A stretch of 50,207 nucleotides of DNA from Anaerolineales bacterium (GTDB taxonomy: Bacteria; Chloroflexota; Anaerolineae; Anaerolineales; UBA4823): contig JANXBJ010000018.1 in assembly GCA_025057645.1 (NCBI GenBank), positions 1 to 50,207 on the forward strand. The letters are read 5' to 3'. The notes below the pieces were generated by a model. It had not been told where the DNA came from and did no database searches. It saw only the letters and a program-made list of their open reading frames with translations. The first letter of the stretch is position 1; every line of letters begins with the position of its first letter. Shown piece after piece: positions 22,881-32,720 of the stretch. Both the position numbers and the translations under genes were made by a program.

Positions 22881-25319
22881 GTGAGCTCAGCTAAAGCTAT
22901 GCAAATGCGCCGGGTGATCCTCCCGATTACCGGCATGACCTGCGCCAATTGTGCAGCGACGATCGAAAGAAACCTCAAAAAAGAGAGTGGTGTGCGCAGC
23001 GCCGTGGTTAACCTTTCTTCGGAGAAGGCGATAGTTGAATTTGATCCCCAGGTAACCGTCTTGAGCAATTTACTTCAGCGAGTGCAAAGGGCCGGCTATG
23101 GCATCGCCACCGGGCGATTGCAGTTCTCCCTAAAAGATTTTGATGATCCAATCCGCCTCAGTCGCTTAGAGCAGAAATTGGTCTCTTTAGAGGGGGTTCA
23201 AGGGGTGAGCTTAAATTACGTGAACGGGGGGCTGGAGGTCGAGTTTGTTCCTACGCTGATCGGGGTTGGGGAGCTGCGTAAGGCGATCACCGATTTAGGC
23301 TTTGCATTCGCTGAGACCGGGGAGGCGGAGGAAGAGCTGGAACGGATTACTCACGAATGCGAGAGCCGCACTCAATGGCGATTGCTGAAGGTGGGCTTGG
23401 CTTTTACGCTACCTTTGTTTCTTTTCTCCATGCTGCGCGATTTGGGTCTCTTGCCCCATTCCCTCGCTCATGCAACCTGGGGTAACTTCCTCATGGGGAT
23501 TCTGGCCACGCCGGTTCAATTTTATGTGGGCTGGCAATACTATGTTGGCGCCTATAAGGCTCTGCGCAACGGCGCGGCCAATATGGATGTGCTAATTGTC
23601 CTCGGCTCTTCGGCAGCGTATCTTTACAGTCTGTTGGTCGCTTTCGGCTTTCTGGAGGGGCATGTTTACTTTGAGACCTCCGCAATGATCCTAACCCTGA
23701 TTAAGCTGGGGAAATACTTAGAAGCGAGGGCAAGGGGACAAACCGGAGAAGCGGTTCGTAAGCTGATCGCTCTCAAGCCGAAGAGAGCGATCGTAATCAG
23801 GAACGGGAAGGAGATCGAAGTTGCGGTAGAGGACGTTCGGGTGGGAGACCTCTTACTGGTTAGGCCGGGCGAAAGAATCCCCGCCGATGGCGTGGTTGTA
23901 GACGGCTATTCCTCAGTGAACGAATCTATGCTAACCGGAGAGCCCTTGCCGGTAGAGAAGCGGATTGGGAGTTCGGTGTTTGCCGGGACGATCAACGGCG
24001 CGGGTTTCCTGCAGATTCAGGCGTCTAAAGTAGGCAAAGATACACTGTTGGCGCAGATCATTCGCATGGTCGAAGAGGCGCAGGGCAGCAAAGCCCCAAT
24101 TCAGAGGCTTGCCGACCGGGTTTCGGCAATTTTTGTTCCGATTGTCATTGCAGTTGCAGGCATAACCTTTGGGTTTTGGTACTGGATAGCTCCACAGCTT
24201 ATAGCAGCGGATTGGATTTACCTCGAAAGGGCAATCGTGCATGCGATAGCTGTGCTGGTGATTGCCTGTCCTTGTGCGCTGGGCTTGGCTACCCCGGCAG
24301 CAGTGACGGTAGGAAGCGGGAAGGGCGCTGAGATGGGGATTTTGATTAAGAGCGGCGAAGCGCTAGAGCAAGCGGGCAAAATCAGTAGTATAGTTTTTGA
24401 TAAGACCGGCACCTTAACTAACGGACGACCCAAGGTGACCAACATCGGCCTGGTGGACTTTCAGGGTGGTGAAAATGATCTTCTGTATCTTGTAGCCTCT
24501 CTGGAGCGGGTAAGCGAACATCCTCTAGCAGAGGCTGTTGTTGCAGAAGCAATACATCGGGGGATTGCATTAGGAAAGCCGGTGCATTTTGAGTCCTTTG
24601 CCGGCAACGGGATTGTCGGAGAGGTGGATGGACACCGCATCCTTATCGGCAATGAACGGTTTATTGAACAAAGCGGAGTTTTTTTGAAGGTCAGTCGACC
24701 GGAGATTGAGCGACTCCAACGTGAAGCCAAGACGATCATCTGGGCTGCGGTTGACGGTTGTCTTGCTGGGTACATAGGGATAGCGGACACTCTCAAGGAA
24801 GAAGCTGCTGCTGTCGTTCGGGAGTTAAGAGAAATGCACCTTAGAGTGGGGATGATCACTGGTGACTCCCAGAGGGTCGCCGATGTGATTGGCGAAAAAC
24901 TCGAAATGGACTTTATTCTTGCAGAGGTGTTACCCCACGAAAAGGCGCTACGCGTGAAGCAACTTCAAGAGCAGGGCGAAATCGTGGCAATGGTTGGAGA
25001 TGGGATCAACGATGCCCCCGCCCTCGCCCAGGCTGATTTAGGGATCGCCATTGGAAGTGGCACGGATATTGCTATTGCTGCGGCACCGGTAGTTCTGATC
25101 GGGAGCGACTTGAGAGGGGTGGTCCGGGCTATCCGTCTCTCCCGGATGACGCTGGCGACCATTAGGCAGAATCTGTTTTGGGCGTTTCTCTATAATGTGC
25201 TGTTGATTCCTGCTGCGGCGATGGGCTTTCTAAGCCCGGTTCTGGCTGCGGGGGCGATGGCCCTGAGCAGCGTTTTTGTAGTTACAAACAGTCTGAGGTT
25301 GAGAAGAAGGTCGATCTAG
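22881..25319 (+). CDS. copA: Cu(I)-exporting P1B-type ATPase CopA
   Basis: This 812-residue pump exports cytoplasmic Cu(I). The first HMA domain has GMTCANC (C21, C24). A second HMA-like domain (about residues 82-145) has the fold pattern but no CxxC. The membrane CPC motif is at 463-465 (IACPCALG), the phosphorylated D507 in [10 protein letters not shown], the SEHPLAEA motif specific to P1B pumps, and GDGINDAPA. Eight membrane segments fit. GTG 22881 has GGAG 4 nt upstream, overlapping the copZ end. All catalytic residues are present. Confidence 0.96.
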   Translation: MSSAKAMQMRRVILPITGMTCANCAATIERNLKKESGVRSAVVNLSSEKAIVEFDPQVTVLSNLLQRVQRAGYGIATGRLQFSLKDFDDPIRLSRLEQKLVSLEGVQGVSLNYVNGGLEVEFVPTLIGVGELRKAITDLGFAFAETGEAEEELERITHECESRTQWRLLKVGLAFTLPLFLFSMLRDLGLLPHSLAHATWGNFLMGILATPVQFYVGWQYYVGAYKALRNGAANMDVLIVLGSSAAYLYSLLVAFGFLEGHVYFETSAMILTLIKLGKYLEARARGQTGEAVRKLIALKPKRAIVIRNGKEIEVAVEDVRVGDLLLVRPGERIPADGVVVDGYSSVNESMLTGEPLPVEKRIGSSVFAGTINGAGFLQIQASKVGKDTLLAQIIRMVEEAQGSKAPIQRLADRVSAIFVPIVIAVAGITFGFWYWIAPQLIAADWIYLERAIVHAIAVLVIACPCALGLATPAAVTVGSGKGAEMGILIKSGEALEQAGKISSIVFDKTGTLTNGRPKVTNIGLVDFQGGENDLLYLVASLERVSEHPLAEAVVAEAIHRGIALGKPVHFESFAGNGIVGEVDGHRILIGNERFIEQSGVFLKVSRPEIERLQREAKTIIWAAVDGCLAGYIGIADTLKEEAAAVVRELREMHLRVGMITGDSQRVADVIGEKLEMDFILAEVLPHEKALRVKQLQEQGEIVAMVGDGINDAPALAQADLGIAIGSGTDIAIAAAPVVLIGSDLRGVVRAIRLSRMTLATIRQNLFWAFLYNVLLIPAAAMGFLSPVLAAGAMALSSVFVVTNSLRLRRRSI

Positions 25320-25323
25320 AGGG

Positions 25324-25352
25324 TTGACTGCATTGCGGAAAGCGAGTATCTT
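25324..25352 (+). promoter_or_regulatory. Candidate promoter for the L,D-transpeptidase gene
   Basis: TTGACT (25324-25329) and TATCTT (25347-25352) are 17 bp apart, 5 bp after the copA stop codon. The transcript would have a leader of about 33 nt. It suggests that the downstream envelope genes can be read independently of copper. Confidence 0.6.
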
Positions 25353-25391
25353 TGTGATTCCTGCCGAGCTTCCTGTGGCGAGGAGAACGCT

Positions 25392-26486
25392 TTGGGACAG
25401 ATCACACGGCGCGAATTTCTAAAGATAGGTGGATATGGCCTTGCGGGGGTTCTCTTCGGGAGGAGGCTTAGATACTTGGAGAACTCTCCTTTTCCCCAAG
25501 CCGAGAGACTGGGTAGAGCCTTTGCCAAGGTGGAAATCAAGGCGAGGCCCGATATCAACTCGCCAACAGTGGGCGTGCTCTATGACGATGCAGTGGTGGT
25601 ATGGCTGAGAGAGGTGGTAGGTTCCAATCCTTATCGATATCGCCAACGCTTTGTGGAGACTCCTGAGGGCTATATCTGGGCCTCTGAACTACAGCCTTGT
25701 CAGAATCGGCCAAACCCCCCTGTGGAAACATTACCGCAAACGAGCCTTGGTCCGGGGATGTGGGTCGAAGTGACCGTGCCGTGGGTAGAGGTCAAATTAG
25801 AGAGGGGCCCTTTCAGCCCGGGTTTCAAATATCGTGTGGAAAATCGATTCCCTATTCGCATGTATTACAGCCAGATTCTGTGGGTCGATCAGGTAAAGAA
25901 GGATGAGCAAGGGCAGGTGTGGTATCGAATCAACGAAAAGTACGGCTATGGGGATGTATTCTGGGCCAAGGCAGAAGCTTTTCGACCCCTGACTCCTGAA
26001 GATGTTGCTCCGATTAACCCAGATGCAGAAGAGAAATTAGTGGTCATTAACGTCGAGGAGAAGGTCCAAACCCTTTCCTGCTATGAGGGGAAGAGGGAGG
26101 TTTACTTCTGTCGCATTGCTGCGGGGAAGAAGTTTGATGCCGAGGGTAATTTCTTGGGCCACTCGTCCACCCCGACGGGCACAATGCTGATTTGGCGCAA
26201 ACTGATCTCTACCCATATGAGCGGTGGAACCACCGGGGCCGGGTATGATCTGCCCGGTATTGGATGGACGGTTTTATTCACCGGTGATGGTGTGGCGATT
26301 CACTCTACGTTTTGGCATAACAATTTCGGTGGAGAGCTAATGTCGCATGGATGCGTCAACGCTCGCCCGGAGGACGCCCGATGGGTATTTCGCTGGACGA
26401 ATCCACCCGTCCAGTATGATCCCGGAGAACTCTACAGCAAGGACGCAAATGTTCCTCCTACTAAAGTAAAGGTGATTGAAGGATAG
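25392..26486 (+). CDS. Tat-exported L,D-transpeptidase (YkuD domain)
   Basis: This 364-residue protein cross-links peptidoglycan by 3-3 bonds or attaches proteins to it outside the membrane. The signal is Tat-type (ITRREFLKIGGYGLAG). An SH3-like region (RPDINSPTVGVLYDDAVVVWL) follows. The YkuD domain occupies the C-terminal half, with HSTFWHNNFGG and the catalytic SHGCVN. The TTG start is supported by AGGAG 6 nt upstream and by the Tat motif directly after it. It sits between the copper operon and ccdA. Anaerolineae have a single membrane with an unusual wall, so the exact substrate is open. Confidence 0.9.
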   Translation: MGQITRREFLKIGGYGLAGVLFGRRLRYLENSPFPQAERLGRAFAKVEIKARPDINSPTVGVLYDDAVVVWLREVVGSNPYRYRQRFVETPEGYIWASELQPCQNRPNPPVETLPQTSLGPGMWVEVTVPWVEVKLERGPFSPGFKYRVENRFPIRMYYSQILWVDQVKKDEQGQVWYRINEKYGYGDVFWAKAEAFRPLTPEDVAPINPDAEEKLVVINVEEKVQTLSCYEGKREVYFCRIAAGKKFDAEGNFLGHSSTPTGTMLIWRKLISTHMSGGTTGAGYDLPGIGWTVLFTGDGVAIHSTFWHNNFGGELMSHGCVNARPEDARWVFRWTNPPVQYDPGELYSKDANVPPTKVKVIEG

Positions 26487-26497
26487 AAGGGTCTCCT

Positions 26498-27211
26498 ATG
26501 ATTACACCAACGGTTGGTTTAGCCTTTTTAGCCGGCTTGGCTTCGTTTTTGTCTCCGTGCGTCTTTTCCCTTGTTCCGGCCTATATCGGTTATTTGGGGG
26601 GCAGGTCGGCTGCGTTGAGGGAAGATTTCGCCACCAAAGGGCATACGGTTGTGCATGGGGTTACGTTCGTCTTGGGCTTTAGTTTGGTGTTCGTCACCTT
26701 AGGGGTAACCGCTTCTGCGCTGGGTGGACTCTTGGTCGGCTTTCGTGACCTGATCGCAAAGGTGGGAGGGATTATTGTGATCGTGTTTGGCTTGCACCTG
26801 ATCGGCATTTTACGCATCCCTTTTCTTGAGTACGATCTGCGATATCACTCGCAGCACAGTGAGCGCAGAGGATTGTTGACTTCGTTTCTCATGGGGGTGT
26901 TCTTCTCCGCAGGTTGGTCTCCTTGTGTGGGGCCGGTGCTGGGTGCAATCCTGATGATCGCTCTGAACGGGGGTTCGGTCACTCAGGGAATTGTCCTTTT
27001 GTCGGCGTATTCGGCCGGTTTAGCGATTCCGTTTCTGATTGCGGCCGTAGGGATTGGGTGGGTAACAACTATCCTGAGGAAATACGGCAAGGTGATGCGT
27101 TTCACCGAGATTGCAATGGGTGGAATTCTAGTGGTGGTCGGTGCCCTCTTAGCCCTAGGCTATTTGGCCCAATTGTCTCGTTTTGGCGTCTTTGTGGACT
27201 TTGGCTTGTAG
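26498..27211 (+). CDS. ccdA: CcdA/DsbD-like thiol-disulfide membrane transporter
   Basis: This 237-residue membrane protein with six hydrophobic segments carries reducing equivalents from cytoplasmic thioredoxin to the outside of the membrane. Conserved cysteines lie in the first segment (LSPCVFSLVPAYIGYLGG) and in the fourth (AGWSPCVGPVLGAIL), each with the flanking prolines of the family. It ends 1 bp before the start of the glutaredoxin-DUF2085 gene. No separate exported thioredoxin is encoded beside it. It could serve cytochrome c maturation, copper-site assembly or general disulfide reduction. Confidence 0.92.
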   Translation: MITPTVGLAFLAGLASFLSPCVFSLVPAYIGYLGGRSAALREDFATKGHTVVHGVTFVLGFSLVFVTLGVTASALGGLLVGFRDLIAKVGGIIVIVFGLHLIGILRIPFLEYDLRYHSQHSERRGLLTSFLMGVFFSAGWSPCVGPVLGAILMIALNGGSVTQGIVLLSAYSAGLAIPFLIAAVGIGWVTTILRKYGKVMRFTEIAMGGILVVVGALLALGYLAQLSRFGVFVDFGL

Positions 27212-27212
27212 T

Positions 27213-28196
27213 ATGCTCAACCTGATTCTTTACTCAAAACCAGGTTGTCACCTCTGCGAGCAGGTGAAGGAGTATCTGAGGGAGTTACAGGCGCAGTACC
27301 CTCACGAGTTGATGGAAATCGACATCGAGTCGGATGCCCAATTGCACGAACGATATGCCTTGGAAATTCCTGTGCTAAAAGTCGGTCCTTATACGCTCAA
27401 AGCACCCATCCGAGAGGAAGAGATTCGGATCGCACTTGCCGCAGCTAGCGATCACAAGAAGTACCTTGATAACCTTGGCGTTGAAACCGATGCGTATATA
27501 AAAAATCGCACCTGGGGCCTAGCAGACCAAATTGTCTACTGGGTGGCTCAACACTACCTAGAAGTCATTAATGGGATCGTCATGCTCTATGTGAGTTTGC
27601 CATTCCTCGCTCCGGTGCTAATGAAAGTTCACCTGGAACCCCCGGCGCGGCTGATTTATGGTCTGTATAGCGTGGTCTGTCATCAATTGGCTTACCGTTC
27701 TTTCTTTCTGTTTGGCGAGCAGCTTGTGTATCCTCGCGAAGCTGCGGGGCTAGAAGGGCTCAAAAGTTATTCTCAGGCTACCGGCTTGCCGGAAGGCAGC
27801 TCTGCCGAGACGATTCTGCGGGCGCGGCAATTTGTTGGAAACGAACAGGTGGGGTATAAAGTGGCTCTCTGTCAGCGAGACGTGGCGATATACTTGGGTA
27901 TACTCTCGTTCGGGCTGCTTTTTCTTTTTTACCGCAAGATCCGCTCCATACCGTGGTTTCTCTGGGTCCTATTCGGACTGGTGCCGATCGGATTGGATGG
28001 TGTGACTCAAATCATCAGTCAGCCTCCTTTGAGTCTCCTCCCCTTCCGGGAGAGCACACCGTACTTGCGAGTGTTGACCGGGTTTGGATTTGGCTTTTTT
28101 ACGGCTTGGTTTGGTTTCCCTTCGGTGGAAGAAAGCATGGCGGAGACAAGGAGAACGTTACATGCAAAGAGGATGCGCCTGCTATCCCGAGCATGA
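27213..28196 (+). CDS. Glutaredoxin-like domain fused to a DUF2085 membrane domain
   Basis: This 327-residue fusion has an N-terminal glutaredoxin-like domain with CxxC at C12/C15 (YSKPGCHLCEQVKEYL) and the cis-Pro loop (LEIPVLKV), ending near residue 78. From about residue 110 a DUF2085 membrane domain begins, with its diagnostic CHQLAYRSFF and ALCQRDVAIYLG motifs and about four further hydrophobic segments. DUF2085 function is unknown. The start ATG is just after the ccdA stop, and its own stop overlaps pgeF (ATGA). The fusion next to ccdA suggests a thiol relay at the membrane, which is inference. Confidence 0.85.
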   Translation: MLNLILYSKPGCHLCEQVKEYLRELQAQYPHELMEIDIESDAQLHERYALEIPVLKVGPYTLKAPIREEEIRIALAAASDHKKYLDNLGVETDAYIKNRTWGLADQIVYWVAQHYLEVINGIVMLYVSLPFLAPVLMKVHLEPPARLIYGLYSVVCHQLAYRSFFLFGEQLVYPREAAGLEGLKSYSQATGLPEGSSAETILRARQFVGNEQVGYKVALCQRDVAIYLGILSFGLLFLFYRKIRSIPWFLWVLFGLVPIGLDGVTQIISQPPLSLLPFRESTPYLRVLTGFGFGFFTAWFGFPSVEESMAETRRTLHAKRMRLLSRA

Positions 28197-29008
28197 TCTT
28201 GATTTCGCTTAAGACGGCTGAGAGAAACTTGAGACACTTCACAGTGAACGGGTTACACTACTACACCTTTGAAACCCTGGATCGCTACGGGGTTTGCCAC
28301 GCAATCTTCACCCGCAAAGGCGGAGTAAGCCCTCCCCCCTGGGCTTCTTTGAATGTCGGTGGAACGGTCGGGGACGACATGGAGAGGGTTAGAGAAAATC
28401 GGAAGCGAACTTTTGAGGCGCTCGGTCTTTCCTCTCAGCGCGCTTATGATGTCTGGCAAGTGCACAGTGCGGAGGTGCTCTGCGTGGATGCACCGAGAGC
28501 ACCTGACCAAATCCCTCAGAAAGCAGATGCGCTTCTAACGAACAAGCGCAACGTCCACCTTTTTATGCGCTTTGCAGACTGTGTGCCGATCTTATTGTTT
28601 GATAGAGCCAGAGGGGTAATTGGGATCGTGCATGCCGGGTGGCAAGGCACGATCAACCGCATTGCCGAGAAAGCTGTCTACAAGATGGAGAAGGAGTATG
28701 GCTCTGCTGCAGAGGACATCTGGGCGGGGATTGGCCCCTCGGTCGGCGCACATCATTACCCGGTGGGAGAGGAGATATGGGAGAGTGCCTGCTCCTTGAT
28801 TCCCGAGGTTGTCCAGCAGTCCTTTGGAGTCCATCAGGGGAAATATTGGTTTGATTTGTGGACGGCAAACAAGCTGCTGCTTGAAGGCGCTGGGGTGGGA
28901 GAAGTAGAAGTGGCTGGTATATGCACCGCCTGTAATCTGGAAGAATGGTACTCCCATCGTGCCGAATATGGGAAAACGGGTCGGTTTGGGGTTGTAATTA
29001 GCTTATAA
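28193..29008 (+). CDS. pgeF: Polyphenol oxidase/laccase-domain protein PgeF (YfiH family)
   Basis: This 271-residue protein belongs to the family that binds Zn or Cu and acts as a purine nucleoside phosphorylase or peptidoglycan-editing factor. Motifs in order are FTRKGGVSPPPW, WQVHSAEV (metal His), FADCVPILLFD (metal Cys), HAGWQGTINR (metal His), and CTACNLEEWYSHR at the end. The start ATG at 28193 overlaps the previous stop. It is followed by yggS-yggT-yggU, the usual companions of pgeF in many bacteria, so this is a conserved housekeeping block. Confidence 0.93.
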   Translation: MILISLKTAERNLRHFTVNGLHYYTFETLDRYGVCHAIFTRKGGVSPPPWASLNVGGTVGDDMERVRENRKRTFEALGLSSQRAYDVWQVHSAEVLCVDAPRAPDQIPQKADALLTNKRNVHLFMRFADCVPILLFDRARGVIGIVHAGWQGTINRIAEKAVYKMEKEYGSAAEDIWAGIGPSVGAHHYPVGEEIWESACSLIPEVVQQSFGVHQGKYWFDLWTANKLLLEGAGVGEVEVAGICTACNLEEWYSHRAEYGKTGRFGVVISL

Positions 29009-29040
29009 TTCAGTTAGCCTGAGCAGGTGATCGCCTATAG

Positions 29041-29787
29041 ATGCTTGAGACAAAGTCTGTCGAAGAGATAAAGTCGGAAATTGCAAGGAACTATCATGCT
29101 GTCCTTGAGCGCATCGCAGGTGCTTGCCTGCGCGTTGGACGTTCACCGAGGGAAGTCACTCTGGTGGTGGTCACAAAGGGGCATTCGGTAGAGCGAATAC
29201 AATGTGCTGTTGAGCTGGGGATGCGAAAATTTGGGGAAAACTATGCAGAAGAGGGAGCGAGCAAAATTGCGAGCCTTAGCCAGCACCCCGAGCTGGAATG
29301 GCATATGATCGGTCATATTCAAAGTCGAAAGGCGGAGTTGGTTGTGCGGTATTATGATATGGTGCACTCCCTAGATAGTGTAAGGTTAGCGCGGCGATTG
29401 GAAAGGTTTGCTGCCGAGAATGATCGGAAAATTCCCGTTCTCTTGGAGTGTAATGTAAGCGGCGAGGAGACAAAATTCGGGTTTGATGCCGCAGATCCGG
29501 AACGGTGGCTGAATTTGATCCCGGAGTTTGCGGAAATTGCTCAGTTACCTCATCTTGAGGTTTGCGGGCTGATGACTATGGCTCCGTTTTACGAGAACCC
29601 CGAGAACGCCCGACCGGTGTTTCGAAGATTGGTAGAGCTACAAAGCTACTTGCGCAAACACCTTCCTGAGGTCGATTGGCGCGAGCTTTCTATGGGCATG
29701 AGTTCCGATTTCGAAATCGCAATTGAGGAAGGGGCGACCATGGTTCGCATCGGGCAAGCAATTTTAGGTGAGAGGCCGCATCGATAA
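29041..29787 (+). CDS. yggS: PLP-binding protein YggS/PLPBP
   Basis: This 248-residue monomeric pyridoxal-phosphate protein has a PLP-homeostasis role and no known catalytic reaction. The cofactor lysine is K46 in [11 protein letters not shown]; most homologues read AVSKT here. Other family blocks are [43 protein letters not shown] and the C-terminal [28 protein letters not shown]-like end, which here reads AILGERP. A TATAAT overlapping the pgeF stop (29004-29009) could give it its own promoter. The yggT gene follows 10 bp later. Confidence 0.93.
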   Translation: MLETKSVEEIKSEIARNYHAVLERIAGACLRVGRSPREVTLVVVTKGHSVERIQCAVELGMRKFGENYAEEGASKIASLSQHPELEWHMIGHIQSRKAELVVRYYDMVHSLDSVRLARRLERFAAENDRKIPVLLECNVSGEETKFGFDAADPERWLNLIPEFAEIAQLPHLEVCGLMTMAPFYENPENARPVFRRLVELQSYLRKHLPEVDWRELSMGMSSDFEIAIEEGATMVRIGQAILGERPHR

Positions 29788-29797
29788 GGAGAGGCAA

Positions 29798-30058
29798 ATG
29801 TTATTTGTGGCGAGTGTTCTCCGTACGGTTCTTCAGGTTTATACGTTTGTCGTGATTTTGAAAGTGATTCTGTCGTATTTTCTATCACCCTACCACCCGA
29901 TTCGAGAGGCCATCGATCGCCTTGTTGACCCTCTCTTGAATCCGATCCGCCGGGTGTTGCCCCCCGTTGGGATGTTTGATTTCAGCCCGCTGGTTTTGAT
30001 CATTTTGATTCAGATTGTTGACTCCTTATTACATCAGCTTATCTTATCGTTCTACTAA
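29798..30058 (+). CDS. yggT: YggT-family small membrane protein
   Basis: This 86-residue protein has two hydrophobic segments joined by the diagnostic loop [29 protein letters not shown]. It belongs to the family commonly found beside yggS and linked to cell-division or envelope functions in some phyla. ATG 29798 follows AAGGAG by 6 nt, and the frame open further upstream has no ribosome site. yggU begins 2 bp after its stop. Confidence 0.9.
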   Translation: MLFVASVLRTVLQVYTFVVILKVILSYFLSPYHPIREAIDRLVDPLLNPIRRVLPPVGMFDFSPLVLIILIQIVDSLLHQLILSFY

Positions 30059-30060
30059 AC

Positions 30061-30375
30061 ATGATCGGAAAACACAGATTTCACGACAGCGGCGGTGGTA
30101 CAGCTTTTGTCGTCCGAGTCGTACCGAGATCGACAAGCAATGAAATCACCGAATTGGCGGAGGATGGCACGGTGTGTATCCACCTGACTGCGCCTCCTGT
30201 CGAAGGAAAGACGAACCAGCAGTTAGTCCAGTTTCTCTCTGAAGTCTTTCAAGTCCACCCGGACCGGATTGGGATTGCGGCCGGGGAAAGCTCCGGGAAT
30301 AAAATCGTGACCGTGGAAGGTCTCTCTCCTTTTGAAGTGGAGCGACGCCTTTTTGCTAACCTGCGCAAGCGGTGA
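30061..30375 (+). CDS. yggU: DUF167 family protein YggU
   Basis: This 104-residue protein of the small alpha/beta DUF167 family (E. coli YggU) has unknown biochemical function. Recognised blocks are VVRVVPRSTSNEI, CIHLTAPPVEGKTNQQLVQFLSEVF and IAAGESSGNKIV. It is the last gene of the pgeF-yggS-yggT-yggU block. A convergent gene ends 10 bp after its stop. No hairpin terminator is visible between them, so transcripts probably overlap. Confidence 0.92.
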   Translation: MIGKHRFHDSGGGTAFVVRVVPRSTSNEITELAEDGTVCIHLTAPPVEGKTNQQLVQFLSEVFQVHPDRIGIAAGESSGNKIVTVEGLSPFEVERRLFANLRKR

Positions 30376-30385
30376 ATTTTTGGAG

Positions 30386-32707
30386 TTACCTACTGATCGA
30401 GAACGACCACAGGGTTCGGTAGACTGCGGATCGGATTTCAGGGTCAGGAGACCGGAGAAGGGTGCGTAACTGGGGCACGGCCGGTTGCAGAGGGTAGAAA
30501 AGCAGGAAATCCAGGACAGAGTGCTGAATTTCGGGATCGCCTTCCTCGAGCGCCGTCAGGAGAACATCCCAGTTGGCTTTGTTAGGGGTCAACCCCAAAC
30601 CTTTTCGAGCCGCAAATTGGATTAGCCAAGAGAGGTTTGCCGTTTCGGGCCGCCTTTTGGGGATAAGGCGGTTCGGTGACTCGAAGGCGGCCAGTGCGTT
30701 GGCGGCAGCATCTTTCACAAGCCATCCTTCTTCTTCGACCATCATTTTCTGAAGAATTTCTTTTGACCAAGGGGCTTCGATAAGCCGGATTCCGGCAATG
30801 GCGGCCTTGCGCACGCGCGCGTCTTCGTGTTGAGCGGCCTCTCGGAGGATCGCGTGCCCAATTTTAGGGTCATTGGCAAGCGCCTGTGCTGCTGCCTCCT
30901 TGAGACGATCGTGGCCATGGATCAGAGTTGAGATGACCGCATCGAGTGCAGAGTTTGAGCCGAGGTTCACCAAGGCGAGACAAGCGGATTGAAAACAGCT
31001 CGGCGTGGGATCTTCGAGCAGGTTGATCAGGGGTTGTGGATCGGCCGGAGGACCAAGTAAACCATACCCCAATGCGCCGATTTGGCGCAAAAACGTTTCT
31101 TTAGACTGGATCATGAATCGGCTCAACTGGAGTAGCTCCTCTCCCGGAAGGCGAAGTAGAGCAGAGTAAAGCCTGCTCCTCAGGTACTGGGTTTCTTGAT
31201 CGCTCAAGATCAGAGAGGCTAGCTGCTTGAGTTTGTTCCTCAAGTGTTCTGAAGATCGTGGCGTAAAGCAGAGAGCCTTTGCAAGATGGACAGAGGTTTC
31301 TCGGAGGAGGTCTTCTGCAGAGCTTTGGACGGACACGCTCTCGCGGCTGGCCAGAGCTATTCTGGCTGCCTGAACGGCCGGGCTCCACTTTGAGCTTAGA
31401 AAATTTTGGAGTTCCTCTTCGTGGTCGATCAGAGCATAAGAAGCAAATAGGGCAAGATACATCGGATTCTTGAAAAAGGTGGGGTGGGAAGAACTGAATC
31501 CGACTGCGTTCTCCAGAGCCAGTTTCTCCACCACACTTGGAGGAGGTGGAGGAGGAACCCGCCGGAGGGTGTTGAGCAAAAACTGAAAAGCCCATTGCGC
31601 AATTTCCTGCTTTGCGGAGGAGTCAATTTTGTTGAGACAAAGGCTTGCTTCGAGGAGGCGGGTTGGTAGAGGGGCAGTGGGGAATTTCAAGAAGAGGAGA
31701 AGCAAGAACAGAGTCCATTCTAGGGGAGTTAGGAGATGGGTCTCCTGGCCCGCCCAAGCGGACCACAGGACGATCTCCTCTGGGGTGGCTAGCTTTGTAT
31801 TCTGCCAGGCTGCTGCCCAAGTTTGCAGAAAAGCGGCTGAAGTGTTCTTATTCCAAAAACAGAGAGCGAGCGGTGCAAAACCCATGGCAACCAAATCGCC
31901 GAGGTAATTATTCGAGGTGGCTAGAACAATTTTGGTCTGCGGAAATTGCCGCAGCAGCATCTTGAGGTAGTCGGAGACTTGATCCACCTCTTGAGGTGGC
32001 AGCTCGTCTAGGCCATCCAGAAGGATAACTAACCGCTGTTCCTGGATGGCTTTGCGTAGGAGACGGGAGAGCGAGCGTCGCACGGCAGCAGAAAAGCCCT
32101 CCTTCGCTGCTTCACAGAGACGGATCAGGACGTCTGCGGTGGGCTTGTGCTCCCTGAGAAGTTGGGATGCGTGGAGGTATAGGGGCAAGTGAGAGTAAAG
32201 GTCTTTGAAGGAATGATCGCCACGAGCGAGGTGCAAGGCTGTTTCGAGAAGGGCAGTGGTTTTGCCGCTTCCAAGTTCGCCAAGAAGAAGCAAATGGGGA
32301 TTACCTTTGGCAAGAACTTCCAAAACGGAGAAAGAGGTGTTGCCGTAGCAACTGGCAAGAAGAGGGTCATCTAGGATCAGAGGGACGCTTTCGGGGACGG
32401 TGTCTTCGGAACGTTTTTCCCTGGTTTCCCACGGCGGGATGAGGGGAAGCACTCGAGAGGGGATAAGAAGTTCATCGAGGGCAAAGAGCGGACTTAGCAG
32501 GTGCTCTCTTTGGGCAAAGCGGATAAGGTCCCTGCGAAGCTGGATTTCAGCTTGCGCGCCGAGCGGTAGGAAGTTTTGCAAGTTCTGCCGGAACCATTGT
32601 CCAACTTCATAAAGCCTCGAACGGAGGTAATACGCAAGAACAACAATCAACAGGGAGCTAAGAACGCCAAGCCCAAAGGAGAAAAGGTCGAATTCCCAAC
32701 CTCTCAT
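30386..32707 (-). CDS. Membrane-anchored NACHT-type NTPase with HEAT repeats
   Basis: This 773-residue protein has one membrane segment at about residues 7-28, a basic linker, then a STAND/NACHT NTPase with Walker A GELGSGKTT (143-151) and Walker B VILLDGLDEL (227-236). A helical middle follows. The C-terminal 240 residues are HEAT-like repeats (LLEDPTPSCFQSACLALVNLG, AAQHEDARVRKAAIAGIRLIE, LLRSPDPEIRSAVYRTLWSF). Such proteins can be signalling switches, and some bacterial NACHT proteins defend against phage. No toxic effector domain is fused here. It is 13 nt downstream of the zinc-ribbon gene and shares its promoter. The Anaerolineae-type architecture could equally be regulatory; function is not assigned. 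Confidence 0.78.
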   Translation of the reverse strand: MRGWEFDLFSFGLGVLSSLLIVVLAYYLRSRLYEVGQWFRQNLQNFLPLGAQAEIQLRRDLIRFAQREHLLSPLFALDELLIPSRVLPLIPPWETREKRSEDTVPESVPLILDDPLLASCYGNTSFSVLEVLAKGNPHLLLLGELGSGKTTALLETALHLARGDHSFKDLYSHLPLYLHASQLLREHKPTADVLIRLCEAAKEGFSAAVRRSLSRLLRKAIQEQRLVILLDGLDELPPQEVDQVSDYLKMLLRQFPQTKIVLATSNNYLGDLVAMGFAPLALCFWNKNTSAAFLQTWAAAWQNTKLATPEEIVLWSAWAGQETHLLTPLEWTLFLLLLFLKFPTAPLPTRLLEASLCLNKIDSSAKQEIAQWAFQFLLNTLRRVPPPPPPSVVEKLALENAVGFSSSHPTFFKNPMYLALFASYALIDHEEELQNFLSSKWSPAVQAARIALASRESVSVQSSAEDLLRETSVHLAKALCFTPRSSEHLRNKLKQLASLILSDQETQYLRSRLYSALLRLPGEELLQLSRFMIQSKETFLRQIGALGYGLLGPPADPQPLINLLEDPTPSCFQSACLALVNLGSNSALDAVISTLIHGHDRLKEAAAQALANDPKIGHAILREAAQHEDARVRKAAIAGIRLIEAPWSKEILQKMMVEEEGWLVKDAAANALAAFESPNRLIPKRRPETANLSWLIQFAARKGLGLTPNKANWDVLLTALEEGDPEIQHSVLDFLLFYPLQPAVPQLRTLLRSPDPEIRSAVYRTLWSFSISR

Positions 32708-32720
32708 GGCTATGGGTGTC

